From Tridacna crocea (Eukaryota; Mollusca; Bivalvia; Cardiida; Cardiidae), in the NCBI GenBank assembly GCA_943736015.1, contig OX031062.1, positions 32,275,462 through 32,339,461 on the forward strand: a stretch of 64,000 bases of DNA, in the 5' to 3' direction. Numbering within the stretch: the first letter of the stretch is position 1; the number at the start of each line of letters is the position of its first letter. Shown piece after piece: positions 11,994 to 24,275 of the stretch. Under the pieces are notes generated by a model. That model was not told where the DNA came from. It worked only from the letters and a program-made list of their open reading frames with translations, and did not search any database. The translations under genes and the position numbers were made by a program.

Positions 11994-13337
11994 ACCTTAC
12001 TGAGACACCTTGTGTTTCCCATCCAACTAGAGATGAACTGGTTTGGAAACCGAGCGTCATCTGGTTGAACATTATATAATCGCGAAACTTTTGGGATTTC
12101 TTTGGTTAGGATACGATTAGAGACGTTAAGAGACGTTAAGAAACGATTACTTGCGCTTGGATGCGACATAATTACGATTGGTCATTTCTGTTCACACGAC
12201 CATTTACGATCCGGTCTTACGTTCGTATACGATCCATTCCGATCCAGTAAGATGACCCCTTTTAAGTCTGCGATTGAATCCCGATTCGATACGATTATTA
12301 CGAGCGGAGGCCACGAGTTATGACGATGTAATACATACAGATACGTATGGATAAGTCGAGATACGTTTATTGCGATGCGATGCCCTCTATTTCGCTAAGA
12401 TACGATTGTTGTCGCGCTGCGTTTCACAATCATATCAGAGGGAGAGCTGCGATTGGACCCCGATGAGTATATATGGGCCACGACTGTCCACGGACTTCGC
12501 TGTTTTTTGTCAAGACTAATTGTTGAGGAAAGTGATAATGCGATATCTGCAGTATGCAGACACTATATCACCAGAGGGGAAGAAGACGAGTAGTTGCCAG
12601 AAAAGCAATAAACACAACCCGCAATGGTCAGGAAAGCGGTAGTAAGACAGTTCTTTGTACGACCATGCTCACAGAAGAAAGAAGCCAACAACACGGTTAG
12701 TTTTCTAGCTTCTTTGACACATCATACAAAAAGATTGAAGTTGTCTTGATGATAGATAAAGTAGACATAAACATGTTGTTTAGTTGACCAAAGGATATAC
12801 CATACCATATTTTCATTTTAGATTTAGATTAAATTCTTGTTTTCAGAATAAGAAATCCTCTTTTTTGTTTTTCTTGCATACGATAGAAATTTTCCATTTA
12901 GTTGAGAAAATAAGTGCATTCAAGCATTATTGCTGCATATCTTTAGTATAAGTTAAACATTGTTTTAGCCCACCTGAGCAATCAAGGGGAGCTTTTAGGA
13001 TAACCCCATGTCCGCCGTACATCGTCCGTCGTCAAAAATTCTTTAAACATCAACTCCTCCTAAACCGTTGGGCCCATTTGGACCAAACTGCAATACTCCA
13101 TGGAAGTTCCTCTTTAAAAGTTGTTCACAGAATTTGATTCCACCAAACTTCTGGTTGCCATGGCAACCAAATGCAATTTTCTGAGAAATTCTTTAAAAAT
13201 TTCCTCCTCTGACACTGCTGGGCAGATTTTGAAATAATTTCACAGAGATGTTCCTTGGGCGACTCTTTTCAAAAACTGTTCGGGAAGTTTTGATCCGTCA
13301 AATGACATGGCTCTGGTGAAAAGGGGCTAATTGCACT

Positions 13338-14219
13338 TTATTTCATGCTTTCCGGTAGGATATCGAGAAATAGCAGTGGAAATATTTTTCGATCTTACAC
13401 TGGTACCACCATTCGGAACACCTCGGTCAATTCTACGAATCAAGCCTCGGATGTATGCCGTCAGACTACTTCCGGAAAGAACAACAACACCCCCATAACA
13501 ACAAATAGAATGACGTCATTATCGCGCAAACATTCAGAACACCTCGGCCAATCTTTCGATCTAGCCCAATTTTTCAAATACGTAATCAATGCAAGTCCTA
13601 AATTCAGCCATTTATGCTGCTATAGTTAGACTTACTGTCATTCTACAGGATTTGTTGTCATTCGAAACGGTTACTAGTTGGCGTCATTTGGAACATCCGG
13701 GAACTATGTAGTGGGGAGTATCTGTCGAATAACCGCTTCCGGCGATGCATGTCAAGTTCTTTAACATATTATTCCGTCGGCATACATCCGAGGCTGGATC
13801 GAAAGATTTGCCGAGGTGTTCCGAATGTGGTACCACCAGTGAAAATACCGATTTTCACGTTCTTGTTGCCTTGGTAAATTGCGCGTGCCAAACAACCAGA
13901 TGGGAAATATGACGTCATATACCTTACATTTCTCGGGCTTGACGTAGCGTAGCTATGCGGGAGGGGAACGCCACGGGGAATAATGGAAGAGAACTGTACT
14001 GAATTTTGATAAAGCTCCTCCCAGAAAGGGTTAAAAGCATGAAATAAATAGAATATTTATTTTTTTCGGTGAAAGATCGAAATTTATTTCATCTCGTGAA
14101 CACCATCGGTAATATTTTCACTCGTGGCTGCGCCATTCTTGAAAATATTACCGATGGTGTCCACTCGATGAAATAAATTTCGATCTTTCGCCGAAAAAAA
14201 CAAATATCCTCTATATATT
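13338..14219. mobile_element. Element F inserted in the HINE-like array, itself interrupted
   Basis: Matches 5222-5690 from TTTCATGCTTTCCGGTAGGA to CGAAAAAAACAAATATCCTC, apart from an internal 418-bp insertion at 13410-13827. Its 3' region (about 14061-14200) folds back on itself with ~65-bp arms (TCGGTGAAAGATCGAAATTT / AAATTTCGATCTTTCGCCGA). Confidence 0.75.
13410..13827. mobile_element. 418-bp TIR element with 9-bp target duplication (Mutator-like type)
   Basis: Both ends read CATTCGGAACACCTCGG inward and stay alike for ~54 bp (..AGCCTCGGATGTATGCCG). The element is bracketed by TGGTACCAC at 13401-13409 and 13828-13836. The related uninterrupted copy at 5222-5690 has this 9-mer once, which confirms the insertion. 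A 9-bp duplication with long TIRs is typical of Mutator-like elements; the superfamily is inferred. It is non-autonomous. Confidence 0.8.
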
Positions 14220-14889
14220 TGAAACATAGCTATGGTGAATGGTGGCTACTTGCACTATACCGCAATGAAGAAATTCTTGAAAATTCTTCTTCTCTGAAAC
14301 CGCCGGTCAGATTATAAAGTAATTTCACAGAAATGTTCCTTGGATGACCCTTTTCAAAATATGTCCGTGAAATTTTGATCCTTCAAATAACATAGCTCTG
14401 GTGAATGGGGGCTACTTGCACTATATGGCCATGATGAAATAAATTCTTAAAAATTATTCTTCTCTGAAACTGCTGGTCAGATTTTGAAATAATTTCACAG
14501 AAATGTTCTTTTGGTGACTCTTTTCAAAAATTGTAATGGATTTTTTATCCTTTGAAAAACAACAGCCAATTGTTGGCACCTGCATGTTGGGCTCTTGTTC
14601 GACTTATATTTTAGTCACTATCGAACATGTGCTCATCTTCCTTGTCCTTTGATGATCTATCCAAAAATGTATTTGCAGAATTCTGATTCATCACAATCAT
14701 TGCTGTAGTGATGATTGTAGAGGTGGTGACAGATTTTGAAGTGACTTTTGGTGACCTTTTCAAAATCGGTTGGCAAAATAATAATTTTGTTTCCAAAGTT
14801 TCATTACCTCAAAAAAAAAATGGCGATGGTCCTCTCTAAAATTCTGGTTAACGATTCGAGGCCATCTTGGCCCTCTTGTGTCATTTTTG

Positions 14890-15709
14890 AGGGTGAAAAT
14901 GCGGTAATCGTTCTCTGAAATTCTCTATTTTTGACCTCCCCTTTCGACCCAACAAACCAGGCGTGCAAGATTTCGAGAAGGCTTCTGGATTTATCTTCAG
15001 AATTGTTGGTGTTTGTAAGCTACTACGAGTAGAACCTGAATGTTCGATGTTGAAGGGAGTATGTTCATTTTAAACAGCACAATGTTCTGCTGCTGCAAAG
15101 GATGTTGCATTTCTTAGGTCGATTGTCTCGATGTGAGGGATCAAAAAGGAGAAATTATCCTATCCTATTATCCAGCAAATCAAACCAAAGCTTTGCCTTC
15201 GCCTTGTCCAAGATCGGTCCCGATCAAACCGATTTAAAAGCACAATTTGATGCGATCCGCTACGTTTTGTTACGATTCAGTACTATCAGATGCGGTAACC
15301 ACGACTGAAAATCAATTGTGTTGATCGTAGAAAAATTTTTGACAGCCAAAAAATGTCATACGATTAACATGATTGCCACGATTATCATTAAGTTCTGATA
15401 GGATCATTACGACATGCTCACGATTAAGATCACGATTTCAATCGTGGCGCGAATCGTGATATTGGGAGCGTAGCATTAGCGGGATTGTCATCACCAATCC
15501 GGCAGCGATCTGAGGCGATCTATGTACAGCGCTCTGTATGAGCACATAGAGCGCCGTAGATCGCGGTCTTTGTGGAAAGAGGAAGTAAAATGTACAAGGA
15601 TACAACAAAAAAAAAATGGAAATAACCGTTTTTGAATAATTTCAGTTTTTTATTGACACAACTGTAAGTTACATGCTAATATCTCTTAAATAGTTTGTTT
15701 TCAAAATTA

Positions 15710-15713
<4 letters not shown>
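14890..15713. other. Unassigned, CGATTACGATC-rich sequence
   Basis: The stretch 15180-15570 is rich in CGATC/ACGATT motifs (GATGCGATCCGCTACG, CACGATTCCA-type), as is 12090-12480. Such composition is common in sub-terminal regions of cut-and-paste elements, but I find no paired ends. Confidence 0.3.

Positions 15714-15747
<34 letters not shown>
15714..15747. repeat. (CT)n microsatellite
   Basis: 34 uninterrupted bases of CT dinucleotide. Confidence 0.97.
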
Positions 15748-15748
<1 letters not shown>

Positions 15749-16026
15749 AGTCGTATCCGAGAATAACATGGATACTCCGATTGCGATAGAGGTTAAGACT
15801 TTGTATATATACATGTATAATTATGTATTTGTAGACACATTTGTAGTAGACTATCGATCAATCAGAAACAAGTCTACTTTACACAAGTGGCATGTTGTCT
15901 CATACAAATGATGATGTGGCATTACTGAACACCGATACCTCGGCACACTCTCCGTCCATTCTAGTGTAACGCCGTTTCATATTCATGATTTTCTCGGCTC
16001 AGAGAGGATAATATTGGGTTAATTCA

Positions 16027-16203
16027 CGTTTTTGAGGTCGTTAACACTCGCAGAGGCCCGAAAAATGCTTTAACGCCCGAGGGATAGAAAACATTCTGGG
16101 AAAAGGAGAAAATGCTGGTTACCAGCATTTTCTCCTTTTTCCACAATGTTTTTAAAGGCTTCTATCTCAGGGTCGTAAAAACCAGGGATTGTTTGGTAAA
16201 GGC
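16027..16203. mobile_element. TTAA-family palindromic MITE (centre intact, ends worn)
   Basis: The near-perfect central palindrome is at 16087-16153 (AAAATGCTGGT/ACCAGCATTTT core with GGGAAAAGGAG arms). The right terminal TTGGTAAAGG is recognisable; the left end is decayed. Confidence 0.75.
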
Positions 16204-16599
16204 TAAAGGTTCTTCTCTTTTAAAATTATGAGCTTTTTTTTTTCGCTTACCTGGTGAAAAGGATTAACTAAACAGCTATGTGTAGTGCCGTCTCTTCATA
16301 TGAATTCAGCACTTTCCTTTTCCAACAATGTTTTTTAAAGTTTCAAAGACACGTCCAATCCTTTCTGTTAAACTTAATATGTCGTCTAAAACAGTTTGTC
16401 TGCTAAAGAGTAAGGGTAACAGCGGTTGGGGTAAACGAAAAAGATATCTGAAATAGGATATCCCCCAATCTATCAGATTACTCATAACCCTTTACAATAA
16501 GAAAAAGCATTAGCCTCCTCCACTGAAAGTATTTGCAGCTGACAAATTTCAAAAGTTTACGCGACTTAAAAATTAGAAGTCGTTTGGGAAAGGGTAAAA

Positions 16600-16665
16600 A
16601 ACATTGTGGGAAAAGAATAAAATGTTGGTTTCAAGTTTTTCTCCTTTTCCCAAAATGTTTTCAAA
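16600..16665. mobile_element. Decayed TTAA-family palindrome
   Basis: AAAACATTGTGGGAAAAGAA...TTCTCCTTTTCCCAAAATGT: arms still pair but the centre (GTTGGTTTCAAG) has lost symmetry. Confidence 0.6.
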
Positions 16666-17581
16666 AAAGCGCTTCCTTCGTCGTTTAAATTCGATAGTGT
16701 GTGTGGTAAACGTACATGTACATGCAGTAACTGGAAATTCATGGGAAAAACCGAAGCAATAAAGGTGTGAGTACATTATTTCTTCCCATTTTGTGATAAC
16801 CCGGCATTTAATGGTGCAATGCAAACAATAATACTCAAGAAAAAATACTTTTTTTTCTTGCTATCGTATTTAACAATTTTTACGCATGGAAGAGGATTTT
16901 TTTTTTAATTTAAAGGTGTAATAGCATTTAGTGAAAAGGGGGGAGGGGGGAGGGTATCACTTTGTACCTATAAGATTAAGAACAAAAGAACACGTGTAGC
17001 GAAATGGTAACAAAGTGAATGGGAGTGTTTCAGGAAGTACTGAATGCTATTAATAAGAAGTGATTAGAAAAAAATTATCACATCATAGCGAATAACTGAA
17101 AATTTTGAAAACGAAACCGAAAGTACAACTTATTTTTTCTTTTAATTTATATTACTCTTTCACGTTTCAAGTGTAGATTTTTTATCTGAAACTTTAAGTA
17201 TAGAGAAGAGTTTTTTTTTTAAGAAATCGTAATAATACATTGAAACTATAATCTATTATTATCAAAATGGCAATTCTGTATAAACATATATGACGCGTCG
17301 TTGTTGTAGTACTGTAGTCGTTTTATAATCGTGACGTCGATTGCTATAGATCTATATACATAAGTTTTGTTTGCATTCATTACCGTCTATTCGATATCGT
17401 TTTGTTTTGAAACGAATTACTTTTTTTTTTTTTAATCAAGTATGCTTATACTATAATGATAAAAAGAAACAAAGTAACACTGTCTGTTAAAATACTAACG
17501 CGTTGCATTATTGGTATGAATTTATTAGAACTTTGAGCACCATCTTAAATGCTATAGCAACAGTAACTTGGTAACAAGCTA

Positions 17582-17878
17582 ATGGCCGCTAGCAAAACGA
17601 TAAGCTTAGTCTACAGCACGAAATGTAGAGTTTGTAAGAAAAGGGAGCGAAAGGGAGTTATCAAACATCGTGATAGAGACAAATACTTCAACTTCAGACG
17701 TCAAATACGAGCTTGGATACCAGAGTGAGTTATTATTTTTTTCCCCGAGAATGTGTTTTGATTCTGTTGAAATTCTTTTAGCCAAAAGATGTTTTTTTAT
17801 ACAAGGAAAAAGATGATAAATGACTTACTTTTCTTGTTTTCTAGAACACCAGATTATTTATGGCTGGGTTAACCTTTA
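17582..17878 (+). CDS. Candidate two-exon small gene, unknown product
   Basis: Seen: ATG at 17582 opens MAASKTISLVYSTKCRVCKK, a basic, Cys-containing stretch ending ..FRRQIRAWIP, then an ideal donor GTGAGT at 17725. A pyrimidine-rich acceptor (TTCTTGTTTTCTAG) ends at 17844, and the joined frame adds HQIIYGWVNL and a stop at 17876-17878, making about 58 residues. Upstream bases 17555-17578 (read on the minus strand GTTACCAAGTTAC) resemble an X-box for RFX factors. I recognise no domain family; the CxxC pair and basic run are the only features. The good splice sites and natural composition argue for it; the short length and TE-rich surroundings argue against it. It could also be the first exon of a longer gene using a more distant acceptor. 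Confidence 0.3.
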
Positions 17879-17950
17879 AAACGGGTTACAGTTTTAATTA
17901 TACAAAGCCTCATTATTAAGTTATCGTTTTTGTTACTTTTGTTAAATTAA

Positions 17951-18171
17951 TCCTTTACCACACCATGACGACTATTGACGATCCTGAGAAAGAAGCCTTC
18001 AGGAAACATTGCGGAAAAGGGAGAAAATGCTGGTAACCAGCATTTTCTCATTTCCCACAATATTTTCTACCCTTCCAATAGCAAATTTTAACTTTTCATT
18101 CGCAATTTATTTTGTCGTCTGCAAATGCTCTCAATTTGGACCAGTCCAAAAATTTGTCGTTTAGTAAAGAG
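17951..18171 (-). mobile_element. TTAA-family palindromic MITE, 221 bp
   Basis: TTAA at 17947-17950 and 18172-18175. Ends read TCCTTTACCACAC and, inverted, CTCTTTACTAAACGAC. The central palindrome spans about 18003-18067. The block order (GCAAATGCTCTCAATTTGGA near the right end) is reversed relative to the 60334 copy. Confidence 0.85.
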
Positions 18172-19086
18172 TTAAGCAGCTAAAGAACTTGTTACAACAA
18201 AGACAACGATTATTATTCAATAGACTATATACAGCTGAATTTTCCCACATCACAGTTTGACATGCCATTAGGCATTAGTATTAGGTACAAATTTACGAGT
18301 AGATGTATACATATTGACAATGATACACTCCCTTTACTGTTTATAACTGATCTTAATTTCTTAACTATAATAACGTTACTAATTATATACAATCGCCTTT
18401 AGCTTGTTAGCAGTTCAATATTTTTAAATCATCTAGATTTTGCTAGGCAAAATTCGCATGTCATCTATAAGCTTCAAGGCATTTAATTCCTAGTATGTCG
18501 ACAAGTGTAACATCACCACTGAGTAAAACAGTAAATCCTTGATAAGCCTGCAGAAAAATTACAGCAACGTCAGTTGCCAATGCGAACAATATATAGATTA
18601 AGATCAGTTTGCAGATGTTTAAAGATCTACCAGTAACAATATCAAAGGCCTCTCGTTGCCAAAACCAGCCTTGAAATAATAGCGTTTCTACTTTTTACTC
18701 TCTTAACCTACACTATTTTCATTGAAACCTTTGTCCTGTTTTTACATAGCAGAGACCATTATTCAAATACACAAACTGCTTTTAGATCCACGCAATCCAT
18801 GAAGTACACTTAAACGTCAATATTTTGTCTGTCGTGCTTGTTTCTGTACAAGCAAAAAGATATACAAGAAATATATTAACTTATTTAGGTGTAAAAAAAA
18901 ATAATTTTTACATAATTTATTATGCAGATCGTAACTTTTGCATAATTATGAGCCATACTCTGGCAAAAGGGGGTCTAAATACATCTCGGATACATCTCAA
19001 TCGAGACGAAACTTTTCGTTTTCATGTAATTTTGTGTTCTGTGCAAGTCTAATATAGCACAAAATCTAAAGCAGTTGTAAAGTGAC

Positions 19087-19170
19087 GTCTCGGATTAGCC
19101 TGCGCGGACTGCGCAGGCTGATCCGAGACGACACTTCACAAAAATGTCCGAATGCCCCTTTTCCCGTATT
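19087..19170. repeat. GC-rich palindromic repeat 'GCCTGCGC..'
   Basis: GTCTCGGATTAGCCTGCGCG / GCGCAGGCTGATCCGAGAC form a hairpin, followed by the family tail AATGTCCGAATGCCCCTTTT and GCAGGCCAT. The same family occurs at 26042 and four times at 43980-44480. Confidence 0.75.
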
Positions 19171-19205
19171 GCAGGCCATATGTATTTAGGAGTGCGATTT
19201 AACAT

Positions 19206-19400
19206 TTAAAGGTGGCCCTTCAGATTTTAAAAGTAATCAGTTTAAACATAATTATTTTACATCGATTGAGAAACAAGTTCTAACAACTTATATCAATCTC
19301 TCTCGATTCGATCCTTCAGATTTTGGGAGGACAATTTTACAAAAATACAAAAAAAAAATCATCTTTATACTCCCAAAGCCTTATAAGGCCTAAAAAAATG
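19206..19400 (+). mobile_element. 5' part of a 'TTAAAGGTGG' MITE
   Basis: TTTAAAGGTGGCCCTTCAG followed by TTTACAAAAATACAAAA and ATACTCCCAAAGCCTTATAA matches the left end of the element at 38530. The right part is absent; a poly-T/poly-C tract (19449-19502) follows. Confidence 0.55.
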
Positions 19401-19857
19401 GTTTGCTTAGAGTAACATCTGAAAAATGTTAGGTAGGGTGGGGGCGATTTTTTTTTTTTTTTTTTTTTCCTATTTTTTTTTTGTAACCCCCCCCCCTCCC
19501 CCACCCCAAGCATTTTGAAAGCGCTTAAAATCTTAACAACATGAAAAAATGTAGACTTGTCCAAACCTAAGCATTTGTAGAAAACATATTTAATTAGGAT
19601 CAAATGGTGGTATTTCCTCTTGAAAATGGAAAAAAAAAACTTGAGGAAAAAAGAGAAAATGGTCTACCAGCTCTGAGTCCATTTCTCTTTATGTGTTCAA
19701 AAGACCTCAAGTCTGTCACTAATTTTCTTATTGTGTGTTAAATGGTCAAATTCTATGTTCATTTATATAATACTTATAATACTTCTATATTTGCGTCTTT
19801 CCCCAACTCCCCCTTCCCCCACCCCTCCCCCATGAAATGCTGTCAACTTTTGTTTAA

Positions 19858-20061
19858 CTCTTTTCTTAATTGAAATTTTTAGAAGTATTTGCAGACGACA
19901 AAACAAATGTTACTCACAAACTGAAATTTGTTTTGGGAAGGGTAGAAAACATTATGGCAAAAAAAGAAAATGTTGGTTTACAGCATTTTCTCCTTTTCCC
20001 ACAATGTTTTTAAAAGTTTTTTTTAAAAGGTTGTTAAAACTGTGGATTGTATGGTAAAGAG
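19858..20061 (+). mobile_element. TTAA-family palindromic MITE
   Basis: TTAA at 19854-19857, interior GTATTTGCAGACGACAAAAC, palindrome arms near 19943-20010 with several mismatches, and end TGGTAAAGAG. Confidence 0.7.
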
Positions 20062-20559
20062 CTGAAACGCCTGAAAAAGTTAAAACATTTATTTGCAACT
20101 TCTCAAATAGACTGATAAATACTAGAATGTTTTGTTTGCTTTTATGTTTAATACCCTCCTCCTCCAGAACACTTTAAAGGACTATATAACTTACTGATTT
20201 AAGTAAACATTTTAACTGTAGAAAAGTTGGGTTAACAAAGGATGTGCATGTTTCTTTTTTTAATCTAGAACACACATTCCTGACACAACTTTAAAATTAC
20301 AAGTATCCACTTTTGTTGTCTTTTAGAGTTAAAAAGTGAAACAAGAGCGCTGTCATCACAATATACGCCACCACAAACTACTATTTCAAGCAGCTAGCTT
20401 TAAGAGATTAAAGTGTTGGAATTTTTAGCACCTACCTGAGTAGCTCAATGGATATTTTGTGCTACTTATAATCTAAAAGGTTTAGTTACGCATGGTCTGA
20501 TGGATGGACAGACGCATGCACAACCAACTTAATTGTCATTGACTTTGATTAAGCAATAT

Positions 20560-21710
20560 AAACATGAAGTTTCATGAAATTTTGTCCAGTACCTTGAGGT
20601 ACAGAGATGAAAATTTACATTTGACATGAAGCCCCCCTTTTCCATGACACAGCAGTAAATTCCAAAACCTGACAATATGCACAAGGTCAAACAATCTGTG
20701 AGATATCATCCATATCTGTTGAGATACCAGTACACCCAGTAATTAGAGAGATTGGTAAAAATTAAAGATAACATGAAGACCCCTTTATCCATGACACACA
20801 CATTCTTGACAATCTGCGCTAGGTCACATGATGAGAAACATTCTGTGAAAATTTCATCCAAATCCGTTTAGAAACTTGAGAGGAGTAGCGTTCACAAGAG
20901 ATGGATGTACGAAAGGACAGATGCAATTTAAATTTTACATGACAGTGTTATAAATTATAAAACCTTGACAGTATGTGCTAGGTCACATGATCTGAGAAAA
21001 TTTCATCCAAATCCGTTGAGAAATGTCCAGTATTAATTAGAAATATCGGTGAAAAATCAAATCTAACATGAAGCCCCCTTTTTCCATGATGCAGCTATGA
21101 ATTGCAAACTTAAAAACCTTGACAATATGTGCAAGGTCACAAAGAAGAAGAGATGAGAAACATTCTGTGAAATTTTATCCAAATCCGTCAAGAAGTGTTG
21201 GAGGAGTGCTGCTGCCCCTCAATATCATATAGATCAAACACATTTTAAATGTTTTGCTTAATTCAATATCATTCATTTTGTTGTTTTGTTCCTTTTATTT
21301 TAATTTCCAGTCATCTTAAGAAGAATCAGACATATTTGAAGCATTTGCAGACGACCCTGTGTCCACTGTCCAGTATAAATTAGAAATATTGGTGAAAAAT
21401 AAAATAAAACATGAAGCCCCCTTTTTTCATGATGCAGCTATGAATTGCAAACTTCGTAACCTTGACAATATGTGTTAGGTTACAAAGAAGAAGAGATGAG
21501 AAACATTGTGAAATTTTATCCAAATCCGTCAAGAAAATTGGGAGGAGTGCTGATGCCCCTCAATTTCATATAGATCAGATACATTTTAACATTAGAAGTT
21601 CTACTTTATTCAATATCATTCATTTTGTTATTTTGTTCCATATATTTTTATTTCCAATCAAGTTAAAAAGAAGCTGACATATTTAAAACATTTGCAGACG
21701 ACCCTTTTGA
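20560..21710. repeat. Tandem array of ~180-200-bp units with a ~340-bp duplicated block
   Basis: Units share ACATGAAGCCCCCTTTTTCC, CTTGACAATATGTGC.AGGTCAC and TTTCATCCAAATCCGT. The block 21020-21360 recurs with few changes at 21370-21710, including AAATATTGGTGAAAAAT and the CATTTGCAGACGACCC tail. Ends of the HINE type were not found; it may be the core of such an element. Confidence 0.65.
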
Positions 21711-21714
21711 ATGA

Positions 21715-22934
21715 AGCTCTAGACGATTATTTTAGGTGTCAGATTGACATTTAGGCAAATATTTTTCAGCGTCAAAGATCATTTCAAATTTCCAAATGTT
21801 AAAACCCGGGGACAGGGATCAAATGAGAAGCTTGCCGATTCGTCAAGTTTTGTCAAGACATCCGCGATTCCAGAATTTCTCAGTCGATTAAGAAAAGTGA
21901 AAATCATAAGTAAAAGTTAGAGCTGGGGCGATTTCATCGATGCATCAGAACATCGTGATATTTTTGCTGGCGATCATATATCACGATTCTAACTCGTATC
22001 GATACTTGGCGATCTAAGGTTATCTTATGATTTTATTATGTTCGTGCCCAAAAAGTTGAGACTGTATTTTGATCGGTTTGCCGCCTGTAACATTTTTGTC
22101 TCTAGGATTGTAAAATAAAATAAAGCATTAACAAGGTCGTTTGGTTTAGCGGACGAATTCTGGCTGCAATTTGAGTATTTGCTAGCGAAAGATGGCTCAG
22201 TTTAAATTGTCTTTGTTATTTACAAATTGGCAATCGCAGATCGGCAACGGTCTTCCGAAGTTGACAACTGTGCGGGTTCTGGCGCTGGAAAATTGAAATG
22301 ACATGTCTTTGACGCTGCAAAGTTTCTGACGCAGGAATTTATGGTCTAGAGCTTCGTATAACCTAGCTTTCGTGCATCCATCCATTCCTCATTTATCATG
22401 TTTGTCTTATGTTGTTGCACATGTGTGTTATTTTCACCTTGCATTATTGTTTACTAAGTAAGTGTGCCCAATATGACCTAAGTTGTCGACGGGCCATAAA
22501 ACACTATTCACTATTCACTAGAAATATGGGCTAAACACGTAAACACATCAGTATAAAATGCGAACGACACGCGCATGATCATGAAGCTGGCGAGTGATTT
22601 ATGAAAGGGTAATAACGGTGTTAATCCTCTTATCTAGAGTAAAGTGACACATTTTCAAGTTATCTGCTATTCAAAATGACAAACTGATGTCAAATCATGT
22701 AGTAATACTTCTCAAAAACTTAATAGTCACGAAAAAAAAGATCGCCGAAAAAACGCGAAAACACATGACACTACAATGATCAGCGTGGCATCGTCCGAAC
22801 GGAGGGACTTCAAACTATCTTCTCATCTTAAATATCTTCTCATCTTTAATAATGAATTTTAACACTGTTTGTATGTAATAGTACATGACAGTTTTGTTCT
22901 GTGACACAGTAAGATAAAAGGCCGATTTTTTCTT
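21715..22934. other. Gene-free spacer
   Basis: No exon or element ends recognised. A 62-codon minus-strand frame near 22197-22385 has no support. Confidence 0.35.
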
Positions 22935-23625
22935 ATCGGAAGAAAAAAAGAATAGGGTCGGGGCTAAATCTCTAGGTAAAGTCGGGTTACCCGAAACAAA
23001 CTATTTTTTAGGCCTAATTTTCATTCATTAAACAACAGCAGTCGAAAAGTCGAAAACCATCCGACAACCAGATAAATAAGAGATTTACTACAGCCCAGGT
23101 CGACACTGAAGGGAAACACGGTCTATTTTTACATGAGCAACTGGCTCACTTTACATACCGGAAATATACAGACGAAGCTTCAAATATAGCATCCGAAGTT
23201 CTAGACATTATGGAAAATAATTACATGTTTGTTGTGTTTTGGAATTTAATGGTCATTAGTCACGTGAAAGTCATTTAACATTCCCACAATGCTTTTTTGA
23301 TTTTGGCGGGAAATCTAAAAATAGCTTAAAGAGGCTACGTAGCCTTGTAAGGGAATACCACCAAAAAGATTTTTTATTGTAATTTTATGATTCTTAATTA
23401 CTGATGATTAGTATTTTTTCTCATATAAATTTCAGTGACATATATAGGATCTGACATGAGTGGACAAAATGACGTCAAAAATGACGTCACGCAAATGTGA
23501 TATTAAACGTGTGTGAGATAAGAAAATTCGTAATGGGTATATTACACTGAAAACAAGGGAGCTTATGTGATAAATATATTTTTTAATTTGGCGTGATGTG
23601 AAAATTCTAAACACCCACCGTTAAA
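22935..23625 (+). mobile_element. 'TTAAAGGTGG' MITE, full-length-like copy
   Basis: Collinear with 38530-39077 through GTCGAAAACCATCCGACAAC, AGACGAAGCTTCAAA.ATAGCATC, CATTCCCACAATGC, GGCTACGTAGCC and GGGAATACCA. The right end reads ACACCCACCGTTAAAGGG. An extra segment (23440-23580) sits before the right end. Confidence 0.6.
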
Positions 23626-24275
23626 GGGATCATTTAAGTTGTATACCGAGACTCTTTTTTTATAACACTGACAAAGAGTCACAATATCGATGTTACTCTA
23701 TAACGAGACTTTTATGGTTACTGAAACTCTCATAATATTGCAAAGGTTATGTTGGTTCTCATTGATTGATCTCGTGATTGAGAGACTTCTGAGGTCTTGT
23801 CTAGACAAAAGACAATTATTGTATAGTGTAAACTGAAAGAACTTCATGTACCTGTATGCATGGGAATGTGGAACCTGGATGCACACCGATCTCATGGATT
23901 TTCTTCGACTTACCGATTTCATTACAAGTTTCTCAGTTTTCGGAATGAAGCACCTTTTGTATTATGAATTTCTGTAACAGTTTATTTGCTTGACATGACA
24001 ACAAGCATGCTAACGTCTTATGAATGATGAAATTTATGACGATAATTTTCACAAGATTTCAGTTTTGGTGGGATCATTTATTTTATATGTGATAAATATG
24101 TGGGTATTTATAATAACATTAGATTCTTACATACAGCACAGGGGATTTTCTTCCTTTCCTGTGGGGCCGAATTTCGGCCCCATTCCCAATTGCAAAAAGT
24201 GTATTTTTTTCCCAATTTCATAAAATAAAATTCCCAATTAGACGCTAGAAAGAGAAAATCGTCTGATGTATGAGC

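Larger units (their letters stand above)
12967..14886 (-). mobile_element. HINE-like element, interrupted by element F
   Basis: The minus-strand 3' end is at the left (GCCCACCTGAGCAATCAAGG) and the 5' hairpin end at the right (GAGGCCATCTTGGCCCTCTTG, 14858-14879). The core unit is the GAAATAATTTCACAGA.ATGTTCCTTGG / CTTCTCTGAAACTGCTGGTCAG type, also seen at 33402, 36658 and 57674. The array is split at ~13338 and resumes at ~14220 in TATGGTGAATGGTGGCTACTTGC. Confidence 0.75.
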
